From positions 108,024-172,023 of the forward strand of contig NZ_JBFAPK010000015.1 of NCBI RefSeq assembly GCF_040676675.1: 64,000 nucleotides of DNA. The letters are read 5' to 3'. This stretch comes from JBFAPK01 sp040676675. Lineage in GTDB: Bacteria; Actinomycetota; Actinomycetes; Mycobacteriales; Micromonosporaceae. The notes beneath the pieces are model-generated. The model made no database searches. It was not told the origin of the DNA and was given only the letters and a program-made list of their open reading frames with translations. Each line of letters opens with the position of its first letter. Within the stretch, counting starts at the first letter, position 1. Position numbers and translations under genes: made by a program. Below, one piece after another: positions 9,035 to 16,799 of the stretch.

Positions 9035-9748
9035 CTACCGCCGCCCCGACGGCCGTGACGCCCGCTGCACCAGGGCCTCCGCGACGTCCCGGAGTTTGCG
9101 GTTGGAGTCCTGGGAGACCTTGGCGAGGATGGCGAACGCCTCGTCGGCGGTGCAGCGCCGTTCGGCGATGATGATGCCCTTGGCCTGTTCGATGATGGCC
9201 CGGCTCTCCATCGCCGCCTGCATCTGCTGGGCCAGCGTCGCGGTGCTGTCGTAGAGGTGCACGTTGGCCAGCGCGATCGCGGCGTGGCCGGCGAAGGTCT
9301 GCGCCACCTGCACGGCACCGTCGAAGGCTCCCGTTCGGACCCCGTAGAGGTTGAGCGCGCCGACCACGGCCTCCTGGATCGGCAGGCCGACCGAGAGCGA
9401 GCTGAGCACCCCGGCCGCGTGGGCCCGCCTGGCCCAGCGCGGCCACCGGCTCTCGCCGGCCATGTCGCTCACCACCATGACGCTGCCGGTCGTGGCGGCG
9501 TCGAGACAGGGACCGCGTTCGTTCTCGTACTGCCATTCGTCCAATTTCAGCGCTAATTCGCCCGTGAACGCCGGAGTGTGTGCCTTTTCTCCGCGAATCA
9601 GCGTCACGGATACGTCCTCGGCGCCGGGAATGGCGCGCTTCGCCAGCCTGGCTATCCGAGCCAGGACATCGTCCAGGTCGGTCTCGCTGAGCTTGATCCG
9701 GCCCAGCTCGGCGTAGGCGTCTGTCAGATCGGGCGATGGCTGTGGCAT
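9035..9748 (-). CDS. GAF and ANTAR domain regulator (copy 1)
   Basis: Putative RNA-binding antiterminator, 237 residues. A GAF sensor domain (about 15-165; RGPCLDAA and LSVGLPIQ are typical segments) precedes a C-terminal ANTAR domain (about 175-230) with QQMQAAMESRAIIEQAKGIIIAE split over its first helices and AFAILAKVSQ. ANTAR domains bind paired RNA hairpins and prevent termination. The start at MPQPSPD was preferred over the upstream Met because it matches the start of the paralogue at 10082-10807, and AAGGA lies 10 bases ahead. The C-termini of the two copies agree almost word for word (DVAEALVxRA), which indicates a recent tandem duplication. Confidence 0.85.
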   Translation of the reverse strand: MPQPSPDLTDAYAELGRIKLSETDLDDVLARIARLAKRAIPGAEDVSVTLIRGEKAHTPAFTGELALKLDEWQYENERGPCLDAATTGSVMVVSDMAGESRWPRWARRAHAAGVLSSLSVGLPIQEAVVGALNLYGVRTGAFDGAVQVAQTFAGHAAIALANVHLYDSTATLAQQMQAAMESRAIIEQAKGIIIAERRCTADEAFAILAKVSQDSNRKLRDVAEALVQRASRPSGRR

Positions 9749-10081
9749 AACGTCGGCGTCCTTGCAAAACCCGGCGGTCACTGCCGGAACATCTTCCGGG
9801 CAGGACACTTTGTGGCGATCCGCGGTCCACGAATCGCTGCACCGGATCCGTTCGGGTGGATCCGGGACCGGCGCCGCTGCTTGACGCTCGCTCGCTGACG
9901 CCCCGCCGGGCCCCAGCTACAGAAGCCGTATCTTACGGCCCGCCCCGAACGAACGATCAGCGGGTCGTGCCTCCGCGTGTGGTGGTGCCGCCCTTCCGGC
10001 CGCGCCACCCGGGTCCGACAATGATCAGCGTGCGCGGACCGAGAATCGCCCGTGGCCCGGACGGCTCGCCGCACCCGCGGT
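9749..10081. other. 333-base spacer between the two GAF-ANTAR genes
   Basis: No gene is supported here. It holds a perfect 8-bp inverted repeat around BamHI-like cores (9842-9849 CCGGATCC with 9858-9865 GGATCCGG, 8-base loop), downstream of copy 2 and upstream of copy 1, so it could be a terminator or antiterminator-type hairpin. Two related 17-base segments, CGCGGTCCACGAATCGC near 9822 and CGCGGACCGAGAATCGC near 10034, sit in direct orientation and differ at four places. Confidence 0.4.
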
Positions 10082-10807
10082 CTAGGCGCCGTGCTGTCCA
10101 GGGCGCGGTTGCGCGGCCCGCCGCACCAGCGCCTCGGCGACGTCCCGGAGTTTGCGGTTGGCGTCCTGCGAGATCTTGGCGAGGATGGCGAACGCCTCGT
10201 CGGCGGTGCAGTGCCGTTCGCCCATGATGATGCCCTTGGCCTGTTCGATGACGGCCCGGCTCTCCATCGCCGCCTGCATCTGCTGCGCCAGCGTGACCGT
10301 GGTGTCGTAGAGGTGCGCGTTGGCCACCGCCACGGCGGCGTACCCGGCGAACGTCAGGGCCAGGGTTATCGCGTCCTCGTCGAAGGTCCCCGGCTCGCGG
10401 CCGTAGACGTTGAGTGCCCCGAAGACCCGCTCCTGGATCGGCAGTCCGATCGAGAGCGAACTGCCCACCCCCGCCGCCCGGGCGTGTGCGGCCCACTCCG
10501 GCCAGCGCTCCTCCGAGGCCAGGTCCGGAAGATCCATCACCGCGCCGGCACGCGCGGCGTCCAGGCACGGTCCGCGCCCCTGCGCGTACTGCCACTCGTC
10601 CAGGCGCAGGGCGAGCTGGCCGGTGAACGCGACGGTGTGCGCGCCGGAGGCGGGCACCAGCGTGACGGAGACCTCCTCGGTGCGGGGGATCGTCCGTTTC
10701 GCCAGCCGGGCGACGTGGTCGAGCACGCCTTCCAGGCTGGTTTCGCCCAGTTTGATCCGACCGATCTCGGCGAACGCCTCGACGGGGTCCATGGGCAGCT
10801 GCGCCAT
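10082..10807 (-). CDS. GAF and ANTAR domain regulator (copy 2)
   Basis: Paralogue of the gene at 9035, 241 residues, same order: GAF (about 18-168; WQYAQGRGPCLDAA, GLPIQERVFGALNVYG) then ANTAR (about 178-235; SRAVIEQAKGIIMGE, CTADEAFAILAKISQ). Expected to sense a small ligand or redox state through GAF and act on nascent RNA. The ATG at 10807 was chosen because GAGGAGC lies 6 bases ahead; the reading frame runs on upstream without a better site. It reads away from the STAS gene at 11120, so the two share a control region. Confidence 0.87.
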   Translation of the reverse strand: MAQLPMDPVEAFAEIGRIKLGETSLEGVLDHVARLAKRTIPRTEEVSVTLVPASGAHTVAFTGQLALRLDEWQYAQGRGPCLDAARAGAVMDLPDLASEERWPEWAAHARAAGVGSSLSIGLPIQERVFGALNVYGREPGTFDEDAITLALTFAGYAAVAVANAHLYDTTVTLAQQMQAAMESRAVIEQAKGIIMGERHCTADEAFAILAKISQDANRKLRDVAEALVRRAAQPRPGQHGA

Positions 10808-11119
10808 GCGGGCTCCTCGGGCCGGTGCGCCTGCCACACGCTGGACGTCGGACGGCGTGGGGATGGCATTCCGGACGGCTCGTCCGGGTTCCGCGCGGGC
10901 GGCCCCGGGACCCACGTCGTTGCTGGCAGCGGTCTCGCGGCGGCGCGAGACGGGCCGGCTACCGGGCTTCAGCATACGGGCCCGCACCGGCGCGGGCGCC
11001 GCGCGATGGGTGACCCGCGTCCAGTGCACGCGAATGGCGTACCCGTACGCCGGTGGTTAAGCTCGGAATGGGTCAAGCCGCGCGCCCGTGCCGTATTCGT
11101 CTACCCAAAAGGCGCGCCG
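10808..11119. promoter_or_regulatory. divergent control region with an 8-bp palindrome
   Basis: 312 bases between the divergent GAF-ANTAR and STAS genes. It contains a perfect inverted repeat GTCTCGCG/CGCGAGAC (10932-10939 and 10944-10951, 4-base centre), a plausible operator or hairpin. I saw no convincing -35/-10 pair. Confidence 0.35.
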
Positions 11120-11596
11120 ATGCCCCCACGTCCATGCTCTACCCGATCATTGCCCGGGGGGCGTCGTGCCCGGCCCGCCGCCGTCTCGGTGACCGATTCG
11201 GCCGAGCGGTACGCCTTCCGGGTACGCCGCCACAACGAGCCGAGCGACCCGACCGCGCTCGTCTCGGCCGACCGGCTGGTGGTCGTGGTCTCCGGAGACG
11301 TCGACCTGGCCACCGCGCCCAGCCTGCGCCAGGCGTTGGAATCCGCCATCGACGTCCACCCCGATGTCTGCTGCGACCTGCGCGAGGTGACGTTTTTCAG
11401 CGCCGCCGGAATCAGCGCGCTGGTATACGCCAGGCAACGCGCGGATCGGGCCGGCTCGCGCTTCCACATTCGGGGAGCACGCGGAATAACGCGCCGGATT
11501 CTGCGGATAACCGGACTGGAAATGGTGCTTTCAGCCTTGCAAGTCGGGGATGCGGAAAGCATGGCGAACCCTGACGGGGAGCCGGTCGGACAATAG
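11120..11596 (+). CDS. STAS-domain protein (anti-sigma factor antagonist type)
   Basis: 158 residues with one STAS domain (about 45-145): SGDVDLATAPSLRQALE, a beta strand DLREVTFF, then SAAGISALVYARQ. STAS proteins of this kind bind anti-sigma kinases in partner switching. The site that carries the phospho-Ser in SpoIIAA (D-S-S-G) reads S-A-A-G here, so the usual phosphorylated Ser is absent at its expected place; the protein may be unregulated or use the preceding Ser. The ATG at 11120 has AAAAGG 7 bases ahead; a GTG at 11189 is an alternative that removes a disordered Arg/Pro leader. No kinase partner gene is adjacent. Confidence 0.8.
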   Translation: MPPRPCSTRSLPGGRRARPAAVSVTDSAERYAFRVRRHNEPSDPTALVSADRLVVVVSGDVDLATAPSLRQALESAIDVHPDVCCDLREVTFFSAAGISALVYARQRADRAGSRFHIRGARGITRRILRITGLEMVLSALQVGDAESMANPDGEPVGQ

Positions 11597-11767
11597 GCCG
11601 CCGGAGAAAGTCGGACCGCGCGGGCGTGGAACGCTTCGGCGAGACCTGGTTTCGCGTGATTCTGGCCGGTGGCGGTTCGATGCCGTGTCCGCGGTGTGGT
11701 GCGAGGTCGAGTTGGCCGTCGAGGGCGTCGTCGACCGACCCGCGCTCGGCCAGACACCGCGGTCCAG

Positions 11768-13312
11768 CTAATGCTCGGATGTGCGTGCGAGTAGTCCACG
11801 GGTGGGCACCGACCAGATTGGTTCAACGGGATGACCGTGCCTGGCCAGGATGCTGTTCGCGGCCATGATGCCGCTGGTGGCGGCGCGTTCCATCAGGGCC
11901 GCGGGGACCGGCAGGCTGACCCAGTCGCCAGCGAGGCTGAGACCGGGCAGTCGGCTGCGGACTCCCGGCCGGTGTGCGTGGGCGCCGACCGGAGCGCCGG
12001 CGGCGTCGTACCCGATGCGGCAGCGCTGATCAATCGTGGCCAAGCCGGTGACCTCGGGCCACAGGTCGGCCAGTTCGGTGAGCATCATCTCACCGAGCTT
12101 GTCGGCCGTGACGTGGTCGGGGCAGGCGTAGGCGTGCAGTTCGACGACGGCGCCGCCGGTGTGCTGATGCCAACGGCGGGCGTGGTGTTCGATGCGATGG
12201 TAGAGGCTGACCGAGTCGAGCAGGTCCGCCCCACCGATGCTGGTGAATGGCGCGCGGTCGGGATGGACGTCGCTGGACAACCAGTAGCGGGCTACCGCGT
12301 AGGGCGGTCCGCACAGCGGTCGCTCGGCGAACCGAGCGAGGCGGGAATCGGCGATGGTCACCTCGGGCGAGCGGGCCAGGAGGGTGCCGGCCGAGCGGGC
12401 GTCAACGGCTAGGACCACGTGGGCGATCTCGATTTGTTCCCCGGTGGCCAGGTGGACCTGCCAGCCGGTCGGGGCCGCCGGCAGTAGGCGAGTGACCAAC
12501 GCGTCGGTGCGCACGCGACCGCCGTGGCGTTCCAGGTACTGCCGTAACGGGTCCCAGATGGCGCTCTGGTAGTCGCCGTGCGGCGCGTCCATGCCCAGTC
12601 CCTCGGGGTTGGCCAGGAAGTAGAAGTGAAACATGGCCACCAGTTCGGCGGCGGACATGTTCGCCGGGTCGTCGAAGAACGAGTGGGCAAACACATTGAA
12701 CAGCATGGCGTTGGCCCGCTCGGTCAGATCGAGGCTGGCCATGAAGGCTTCGGCGCTGAGGTGATCGAGCTGCCGGTACGTGCGGCGGGTGTCGAACGCG
12801 AGCAGGTGGCGTGCGGCGCGGTGGTTGGCATGTATCAGCTCCCGCAGCCGAAGGCTGGGCGAGCGGGCCAACAGTGCGGCGATGCTGATCGGTGGAGTGC
12901 TGGGTAGCCGGTCGAACTGTTCGTCGGGCCAGCGGCGGGAAATCACTGGGTAGCTGCCGAGCGGTTGGAGCAGGCGGCCCGTGAGGTCGATGCGGGACAG
13001 GACGCTACGCCAGTTGTAGTACTGCCGAAAGAAGCCGTGGAAGCCGTGATCCACAGGTTGCGTCGTTCCGTCGGGTAGGTGGTGGATGGTCGCGTCGAGC
13101 CGGCCTCCCAGACGCGGTGCGGCCTCGTACACGCAGACCGGCACGCCGCGTTCGGCCAGCACGAGCGCCGCGCTCATACCGGCGATCCCACCTCCGACGA
13201 CCAGCACGGGGCCAACCGGCACCGAGGTGCCGCCACGGCTCACGCCCGGATGGATCTGCAGCCTGGGTGCCACGCCGAACAGGCGACCGACCAGCCGGGA
13301 CAGCGACGCCAT
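11768..13312 (-). CDS. FAD-dependent carotenoid-type desaturase/oxidoreductase (CrtU-like)
   Basis: 514-residue flavoprotein. The FAD fold opens with VLVVGGGIAGMSAALVLAERG (glycine-rich ADP loop split around residues 32-52) followed by YEAAPRLGGRL. The motif DHGFHGFFRQYYNWR is characteristic of the isorenieratene-synthase/CrtU and related amine-oxidase-like group, and the C-terminal LAGDWVSLPVPAALMERA contacts FAD. It could desaturate or methylate a carotenoid ring, but no crtE, crtB, crtI or crtY gene lies nearby, so substrate is open. The start at 13312 (MASLSRLVG) was preferred; an in-frame ATG at 13384 adds 24 unusual residues without a ribosome site. Its codon style looks somewhat less GTAC-rich than its neighbours. 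Confidence 0.78.
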   Translation of the reverse strand: MASLSRLVGRLFGVAPRLQIHPGVSRGGTSVPVGPVLVVGGGIAGMSAALVLAERGVPVCVYEAAPRLGGRLDATIHHLPDGTTQPVDHGFHGFFRQYYNWRSVLSRIDLTGRLLQPLGSYPVISRRWPDEQFDRLPSTPPISIAALLARSPSLRLRELIHANHRAARHLLAFDTRRTYRQLDHLSAEAFMASLDLTERANAMLFNVFAHSFFDDPANMSAAELVAMFHFYFLANPEGLGMDAPHGDYQSAIWDPLRQYLERHGGRVRTDALVTRLLPAAPTGWQVHLATGEQIEIAHVVLAVDARSAGTLLARSPEVTIADSRLARFAERPLCGPPYAVARYWLSSDVHPDRAPFTSIGGADLLDSVSLYHRIEHHARRWHQHTGGAVVELHAYACPDHVTADKLGEMMLTELADLWPEVTGLATIDQRCRIGYDAAGAPVGAHAHRPGVRSRLPGLSLAGDWVSLPVPAALMERAATSGIMAANSILARHGHPVEPIWSVPTRGLLARTSEH

Positions 13313-13458
13313 CAGCGGATTTCTCGGCTGATGCCGCTGGTCGGCTGAGTCAACACGCGAACCCCCTGACGGCCCAACCCTCATGCGACACTACCGGTGG
13401 GCCGGCGCGGAGACCCGTGTTCGCAGGAACGGAGTAAACCGATCAGAATCACGCGACA

Positions 13459-14412
13459 CTAGCGCTGGGAGTCGGTCGTCCCGTCCGGGACCCGGACCGT
13501 GAGCGCGCCCGGCACCGCCCGAGCCTTGAACCTGGTCACCGCCGCGCGGGCCCCGCCGTCGAGCTCGTAGACCATCGGCGCGCCGAACCTGACGTTGATC
13601 TTCCTGCCCCGGGTGATCCGTACGAAGGGGGACTCCTCGGTCCGGCCGACCGCCATCCGGCCGAGCGTACGGGCCCATTGCAGGACACCGTCGGCGGTCG
13701 CCACCCCCACCTCCAGGCAGCCGTCGTCCGGGCGGGCGTCGTCGAAGGCCGGGATGCCGCCGGTGATCGTGCCGACGTTGCCGAGCAGCACGCAGCTCGC
13801 CTCCCCGTCGAACCAGGTGGTCCCGTCGACCCGGATCCGGGTCGGTACCGGGTCCCGCCGGACGTGCCGGAGCCCGGTCCAGACGTACGCGAGCCGGCCC
13901 AGCCGGCCCTTGAGTTCCCGGTCGGCCTGGCCGATCAGGTCGCCGTCGAAGCCGGCGCCGGCCATCACGGCGAAGTGCTCGCCCCCGAGTCGCCCGAGGT
14001 CGAGCCGGCGGTCCGGCCCGTGCAGGCCGATCCGGACCGCCTCACCGAGGTCCTGCGGGATGCCCAGGTTGGTGGCGAGCAGGTTCGCGGTGCCGGCGGG
14101 CACGATCGCGAGGGTGGCGTCCGAGCCGGCCAGCGCGTCCGCGCAGCGCTGCACCATCCCGTCGCCGCCCCAGACGAAGACGAGTTGGGCGCCCGCGCGC
14201 AGCGCCTTGCGTACCTTCTTCGGCGCCTTGCGACTCTTCGGCACCTCGTACCAGAGCAGCTCCTCGACGCCGGCGCCGACCAACCGCGCCCGCAGCTCGT
14301 CGAGTCCGCCGCCGAGGCTCTTCTTCCGGTGGGCGACGACGGCGACCGTACCGGTCCGGGTACGCGTCGGCTCGGTCGTGGACGCGGGACGGCTGCTCCC
14401 CGAGGTGCTCAT
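13459..14412 (-). CDS. diacylglycerol kinase catalytic-domain (YegS/BmrU-like) lipid kinase
   Basis: 317 residues. A DAGK catalytic domain holds the nucleotide motif VFVWGGDGMVQ (the family GGDGTxx, about 75-85) and PAGTANLLATNLGIP. The second half is the usual beta-sandwich with VMAGAGFDGDLI and an Arg/Lys-rich end. Such enzymes phosphorylate diacylglycerol or related lipids at the membrane with ATP. The start at 14412 gives a short Ser/Thr-rich leader and then VAVVAHRKKS, the first strand. Sequence just upstream, in frame, is a decayed NB-ARC fragment and not part of this gene. A weak purine site (AAGAAG) precedes the ATG. Confidence 0.85.
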   Translation of the reverse strand: MSTSGSSRPASTTEPTRTRTGTVAVVAHRKKSLGGGLDELRARLVGAGVEELLWYEVPKSRKAPKKVRKALRAGAQLVFVWGGDGMVQRCADALAGSDATLAIVPAGTANLLATNLGIPQDLGEAVRIGLHGPDRRLDLGRLGGEHFAVMAGAGFDGDLIGQADRELKGRLGRLAYVWTGLRHVRRDPVPTRIRVDGTTWFDGEASCVLLGNVGTITGGIPAFDDARPDDGCLEVGVATADGVLQWARTLGRMAVGRTEESPFVRITRGRKINVRFGAPMVYELDGGARAAVTRFKARAVPGALTVRVPDGTTDSQR

Positions 14413-14600
14413 GGCACGCTTCTTACCCAGCCGCGCAGCCGCCCACGCCGGGCCGACGGACGCCGCCCACGCCGGGTCGCGGCTGGTGACGATCACCAGG
14501 CTCGTCGCGCCGGGCAGGAGCGGCCGTACCTGGTCGGCGTCGCGGGCGTCGTCCAGCAGCAGCAGGGTCCGGCGCCCGGCGCCGGCCGGGCCGGCGGTGC
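14413..14600 (-). pseudogene. remnant of an AfsR-type NB-ARC domain, out of frame
   Basis: In the frame that runs into the kinase gene, the minus strand encodes RTLLLLDDARDADQVRPLLP and then LVIVTSRD, the Walker B and following strand of the STAND/NB-ARC ATPase of AfsR-like regulators. It lacks its own start and P-loop and lies in a different frame from the BTAD gene that precedes it. It overlaps the 3' end of that gene, which reads the same bases as a low-complexity Cys/Arg tail. I read this as deletion of the P-loop region plus a frameshift, followed by loss of everything after the Walker B segment. Confidence 0.7.
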
Positions 14601-15401
14601 CGCCGGTACGCCGTACGGCTCGGGCACCTCGCCGACCAGCACGGCCCGTTGCAGCCGTTGCAGCGCGGGGTTCGGGTCCACCCCGAGTTCGGTGCGGAGG
14701 AAGGCGCGCACCTGCCGGTACGCGTCGAGCGCGTCGGCCCGGCGGCCGGCGAGGTGCAGCGCGGCGATGAGGCGGAGCCAGAGCGACTCCCGGGCCGGGT
14801 AGCCGGTGGTGAGATCCCGTAGCTCGACGATCGTGGCGGTCGCCGGTCCGGCGGCCAGGTCGAGGTCGATCCGCCGCTCGGTGGCGGCGAACCACTCCTC
14901 GATGAGCAGCGGGACGACGTCACGGTCCAACCAGGGTGACGGTACGCCGGTGAACGGGCGACCCCGCCACAGCCGCAGCGCCGCGCGGAGCAGCGCCAAC
15001 TCCGTGCCGGGCGTGGCGGCGGTGCCGGCCCGGTGCACCAGCGTCCGGAACCGGTGCAGGTCGACGCTGTCGGCCGGCACGTCGAGCTGGTACCCGCCGC
15101 CCGTCGTGGTACGGATGAGCTGCTTGCCGAGCAGCTTGCGCAGCCGGGCCACGTACGTGTGCAGGGTGGGGCGTACCCGGTCCGGGGTCTGCTCCGGCCA
15201 GAGTTGCCGGGTCAGGGCCTCCACCGGTACCGGCCGGTTGGCCGAGAGCAGCAGCGAGGAGAGGAGCACCCGCGTCTGCCGGGCCGGTACGGCCACCCCG
15301 GCGCCGGCGTCGTTGATCTCCCACGGTCCGAGGATCCGGAAGTCCCAACCCGGTTCCGCGTCGGCCGTGGATGCACCACTGTCCCCGTGTCCCTGTCGCA
15401 T
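14493..15401 (-). CDS. AfsR/SARP-type transcriptional regulator, C-terminally truncated
   Basis: 302 residues. An OmpR-like winged helix (about 22-95; ILGPWEI, VPARQTRVLLSSLLLSAN, RPTLHTYVARLRKLL) precedes a bacterial transcriptional activation domain (about 100-250; DLHRFRTLVHRA, YPARESLWLRLIAALHLAGR, DALDAYRQVRAFLRTELGVDP). Full AfsR proteins continue into NB-ARC and TPR domains; here the last 30 residues (after VGEVPEPYG) are a frameshifted reading of a Walker B segment. SARPs of similar size that end after BTAD are active activators of secondary-metabolite genes, so the product may still bind DNA. The ATG at 15401 follows a purine-rich GGGGGG stretch. No biosynthetic cluster is adjacent, so its target is unclear. 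Confidence 0.78.
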   Translation of the reverse strand: MRQGHGDSGASTADAEPGWDFRILGPWEINDAGAGVAVPARQTRVLLSSLLLSANRPVPVEALTRQLWPEQTPDRVRPTLHTYVARLRKLLGKQLIRTTTGGGYQLDVPADSVDLHRFRTLVHRAGTAATPGTELALLRAALRLWRGRPFTGVPSPWLDRDVVPLLIEEWFAATERRIDLDLAAGPATATIVELRDLTTGYPARESLWLRLIAALHLAGRRADALDAYRQVRAFLRTELGVDPNPALQRLQRAVLVGEVPEPYGVPAAPPARPAPGAGPCCCWTTPATPTRYGRSCPARRAW

Positions 15402-15457
15402 CGCGCCCCCCGTGGCGAAATCCTGCCTACCGAGGGCTTTTCTAGCCGGCCAACGAT

Positions 15458-15485
15458 GTTCAGGCTCGGTACGCCGAGACTGAAC
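15458..15485. promoter_or_regulatory. 28-bp inverted repeat upstream of the SARP gene
   Basis: Arms GTTCAGGCTCGG and CCGAGACTGAAC around a TACG centre, with one mismatch. It ends 57 bases ahead of the SARP start and so sits where an operator would be. A GAACAAC heptamer is repeated directly beside it (15482-15488 and 15496-15502). Confidence 0.45.
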
Positions 15486-15505
15486 AACAAGCGCCGAACA
15501 ACTCC

Positions 15506-15527
15506 CGGCGGCCGGTCGAGGCCGCCG
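15506..15527 (-). terminator. hairpin downstream of the GH10 gene
   Basis: Perfect 8-bp stem CGGCGGCC/GGCCGCCG with a 6-base loop, 32 bases past the xylanase stop on the minus strand. No T tract. Confidence 0.4.
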
Positions 15528-15558
15528 CCACGCGGCGCGGGGTTCAGCGGCGGCGGGT

Positions 15559-16704
15559 TCAGCGGCGGCGCGCGTCGGTGACGAGGGTGTCGTGCAGCGA
15601 CCAGTAGGCGGGCTTGGGGCGGTACGACTCGTCGAACGGCAGCGCGGCACCCTGGCCGGGGAAGTCCCGCCCGACCCAGGAGTGCCGGTCGGTGAAGCCC
15701 CACGTCGTCACCGAACGGCACGCGGTCACCGCCAGGCAGGCGCGCAGTACGCGGGCGTAGATGCCGGCCTGCGTCTCCAACTGCTGCTGGGTCGGCGGTA
15801 GCGGCAGGCGCACATCCAGCTCGGTGATGGCGACCTCGACGCCGAGGTCGGCGAAGCGGCGCAGGTTCGCCTCGAAGCTCTCCGGCAGGCTGGCGCGCGC
15901 CACGTGGGTCTGGAAGCCGACCCCGTCGATCGGTACGCCCTGCGCCCGAAGCTCCTTGACCAGCTGGTACAGGTAGTCGCTCTTGGCGTTGACGCCCTCG
16001 ACGTCGAAGTCGTTGATGAACAGCTTCGCGTCCGGGTCGGCCTCGCGGGCCCAGCGGAACGAGTCGGCGATGTAGCCCGGGCCGAGCCCACGCAGCCAGA
16101 CGCTGTCGCGCAGCCCGGCGCCGTTGCCGAGCGGCTCGTTGACCACGTCCCAGCTGTCGATCCGGCCCCGCCAGTGCGCCACCGTGTTCTGCACGTGCCG
16201 CCGCAGGATCTCGCGGAGCTGGTCGGGCGGGTAGCCGCCGTCCGTCACCCAGGCCGGAATCGTGTGCCAGACCAGCGTGTGACCGTGAACCCGCTGGCCG
16301 TTGCGCTCCGCGAACTCCACGTACGCGTCGCCGGGCGCGAAGTTGAACTCCCCGGGGCGCGGCTCCACCGTGCCCCACTTCAGGGCGCTCTCGGGAGTGA
16401 CGCCGTTGAACTCCCGCGCGACGACGTCCCGGTACGCGGGGTCGTCGAAGAGCGCGTCGTTGACGGCGGCGCCCAGGTAGAGCCCGCACGGCGCCGCGAG
16501 CGCGCGCAGGCTCGTCGAAGGACTGGGTGCCGGCGCGGAGGCCGTGCAGGCGGGGGCCGGAGTGGACGTCGGCGCCGACTGCGACGGGCGGGACGGTCCC
16601 GGATCACCGGGCCGGACGAAGGCCGCGACGGCGGCGACCACGACGACGGTGAGCACCAGCAGCGGAGTCACGTACCACATGTTGCGGCTTCGATCAGCCG
16701 GCAT
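15559..16704 (-). CDS. GH10 endo-beta-1,4-xylanase, membrane-anchored or secreted
   Basis: Retaining glycoside hydrolase, 381 residues, a single GH10 catalytic domain of normal size (about 75-375). Acid/base Glu190 lies in WDVVNEPL and the nucleophile Glu295 in ITELDVR; NGVTPESALKWGTVEP and HTLVWHTIPAW are classic GH10 segments. An N-terminal helix (about 10-30, LLVLTVVVVAAVAAFV) and a Pro/Ser/Thr linker point to an uncleaved signal anchor or export. Substrate is xylan or a related beta-1,4 glycan. The ATG at 16704 has GGGGAGGA upstream; an in-frame GTG two codons earlier is possible. The last codons and stop lie in one copy of a duplicated 14-base GGTTCAGCGGCGGC. Confidence 0.9.
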   Translation of the reverse strand: MPADRSRNMWYVTPLLVLTVVVVAAVAAFVRPGDPGPSRPSQSAPTSTPAPACTASAPAPSPSTSLRALAAPCGLYLGAAVNDALFDDPAYRDVVAREFNGVTPESALKWGTVEPRPGEFNFAPGDAYVEFAERNGQRVHGHTLVWHTIPAWVTDGGYPPDQLREILRRHVQNTVAHWRGRIDSWDVVNEPLGNGAGLRDSVWLRGLGPGYIADSFRWAREADPDAKLFINDFDVEGVNAKSDYLYQLVKELRAQGVPIDGVGFQTHVARASLPESFEANLRRFADLGVEVAITELDVRLPLPPTQQQLETQAGIYARVLRACLAVTACRSVTTWGFTDRHSWVGRDFPGQGAALPFDESYRPKPAYWSLHDTLVTDARRR

Positions 16705-16799
16705 AGACACCCATTCCTCCCCGCGGCGACAACCGCCCGGCAGGACGGGCGTCCATGATGATAGCTTTCCAGCTCGGTCGGCTTGAAGGAGCGCCCGGC

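Noticed and set aside
11597..11767. Short reading frames between the STAS and CrtU-like genes
   Set aside because: No ribosome site and no protein-like character in any of the frames.
14413..14895. N-terminal extension of the lipid kinase gene
   Set aside because: The extra residues are NB-ARC remnant and antisense-like sequence; the kinase fold starts right after 14412.
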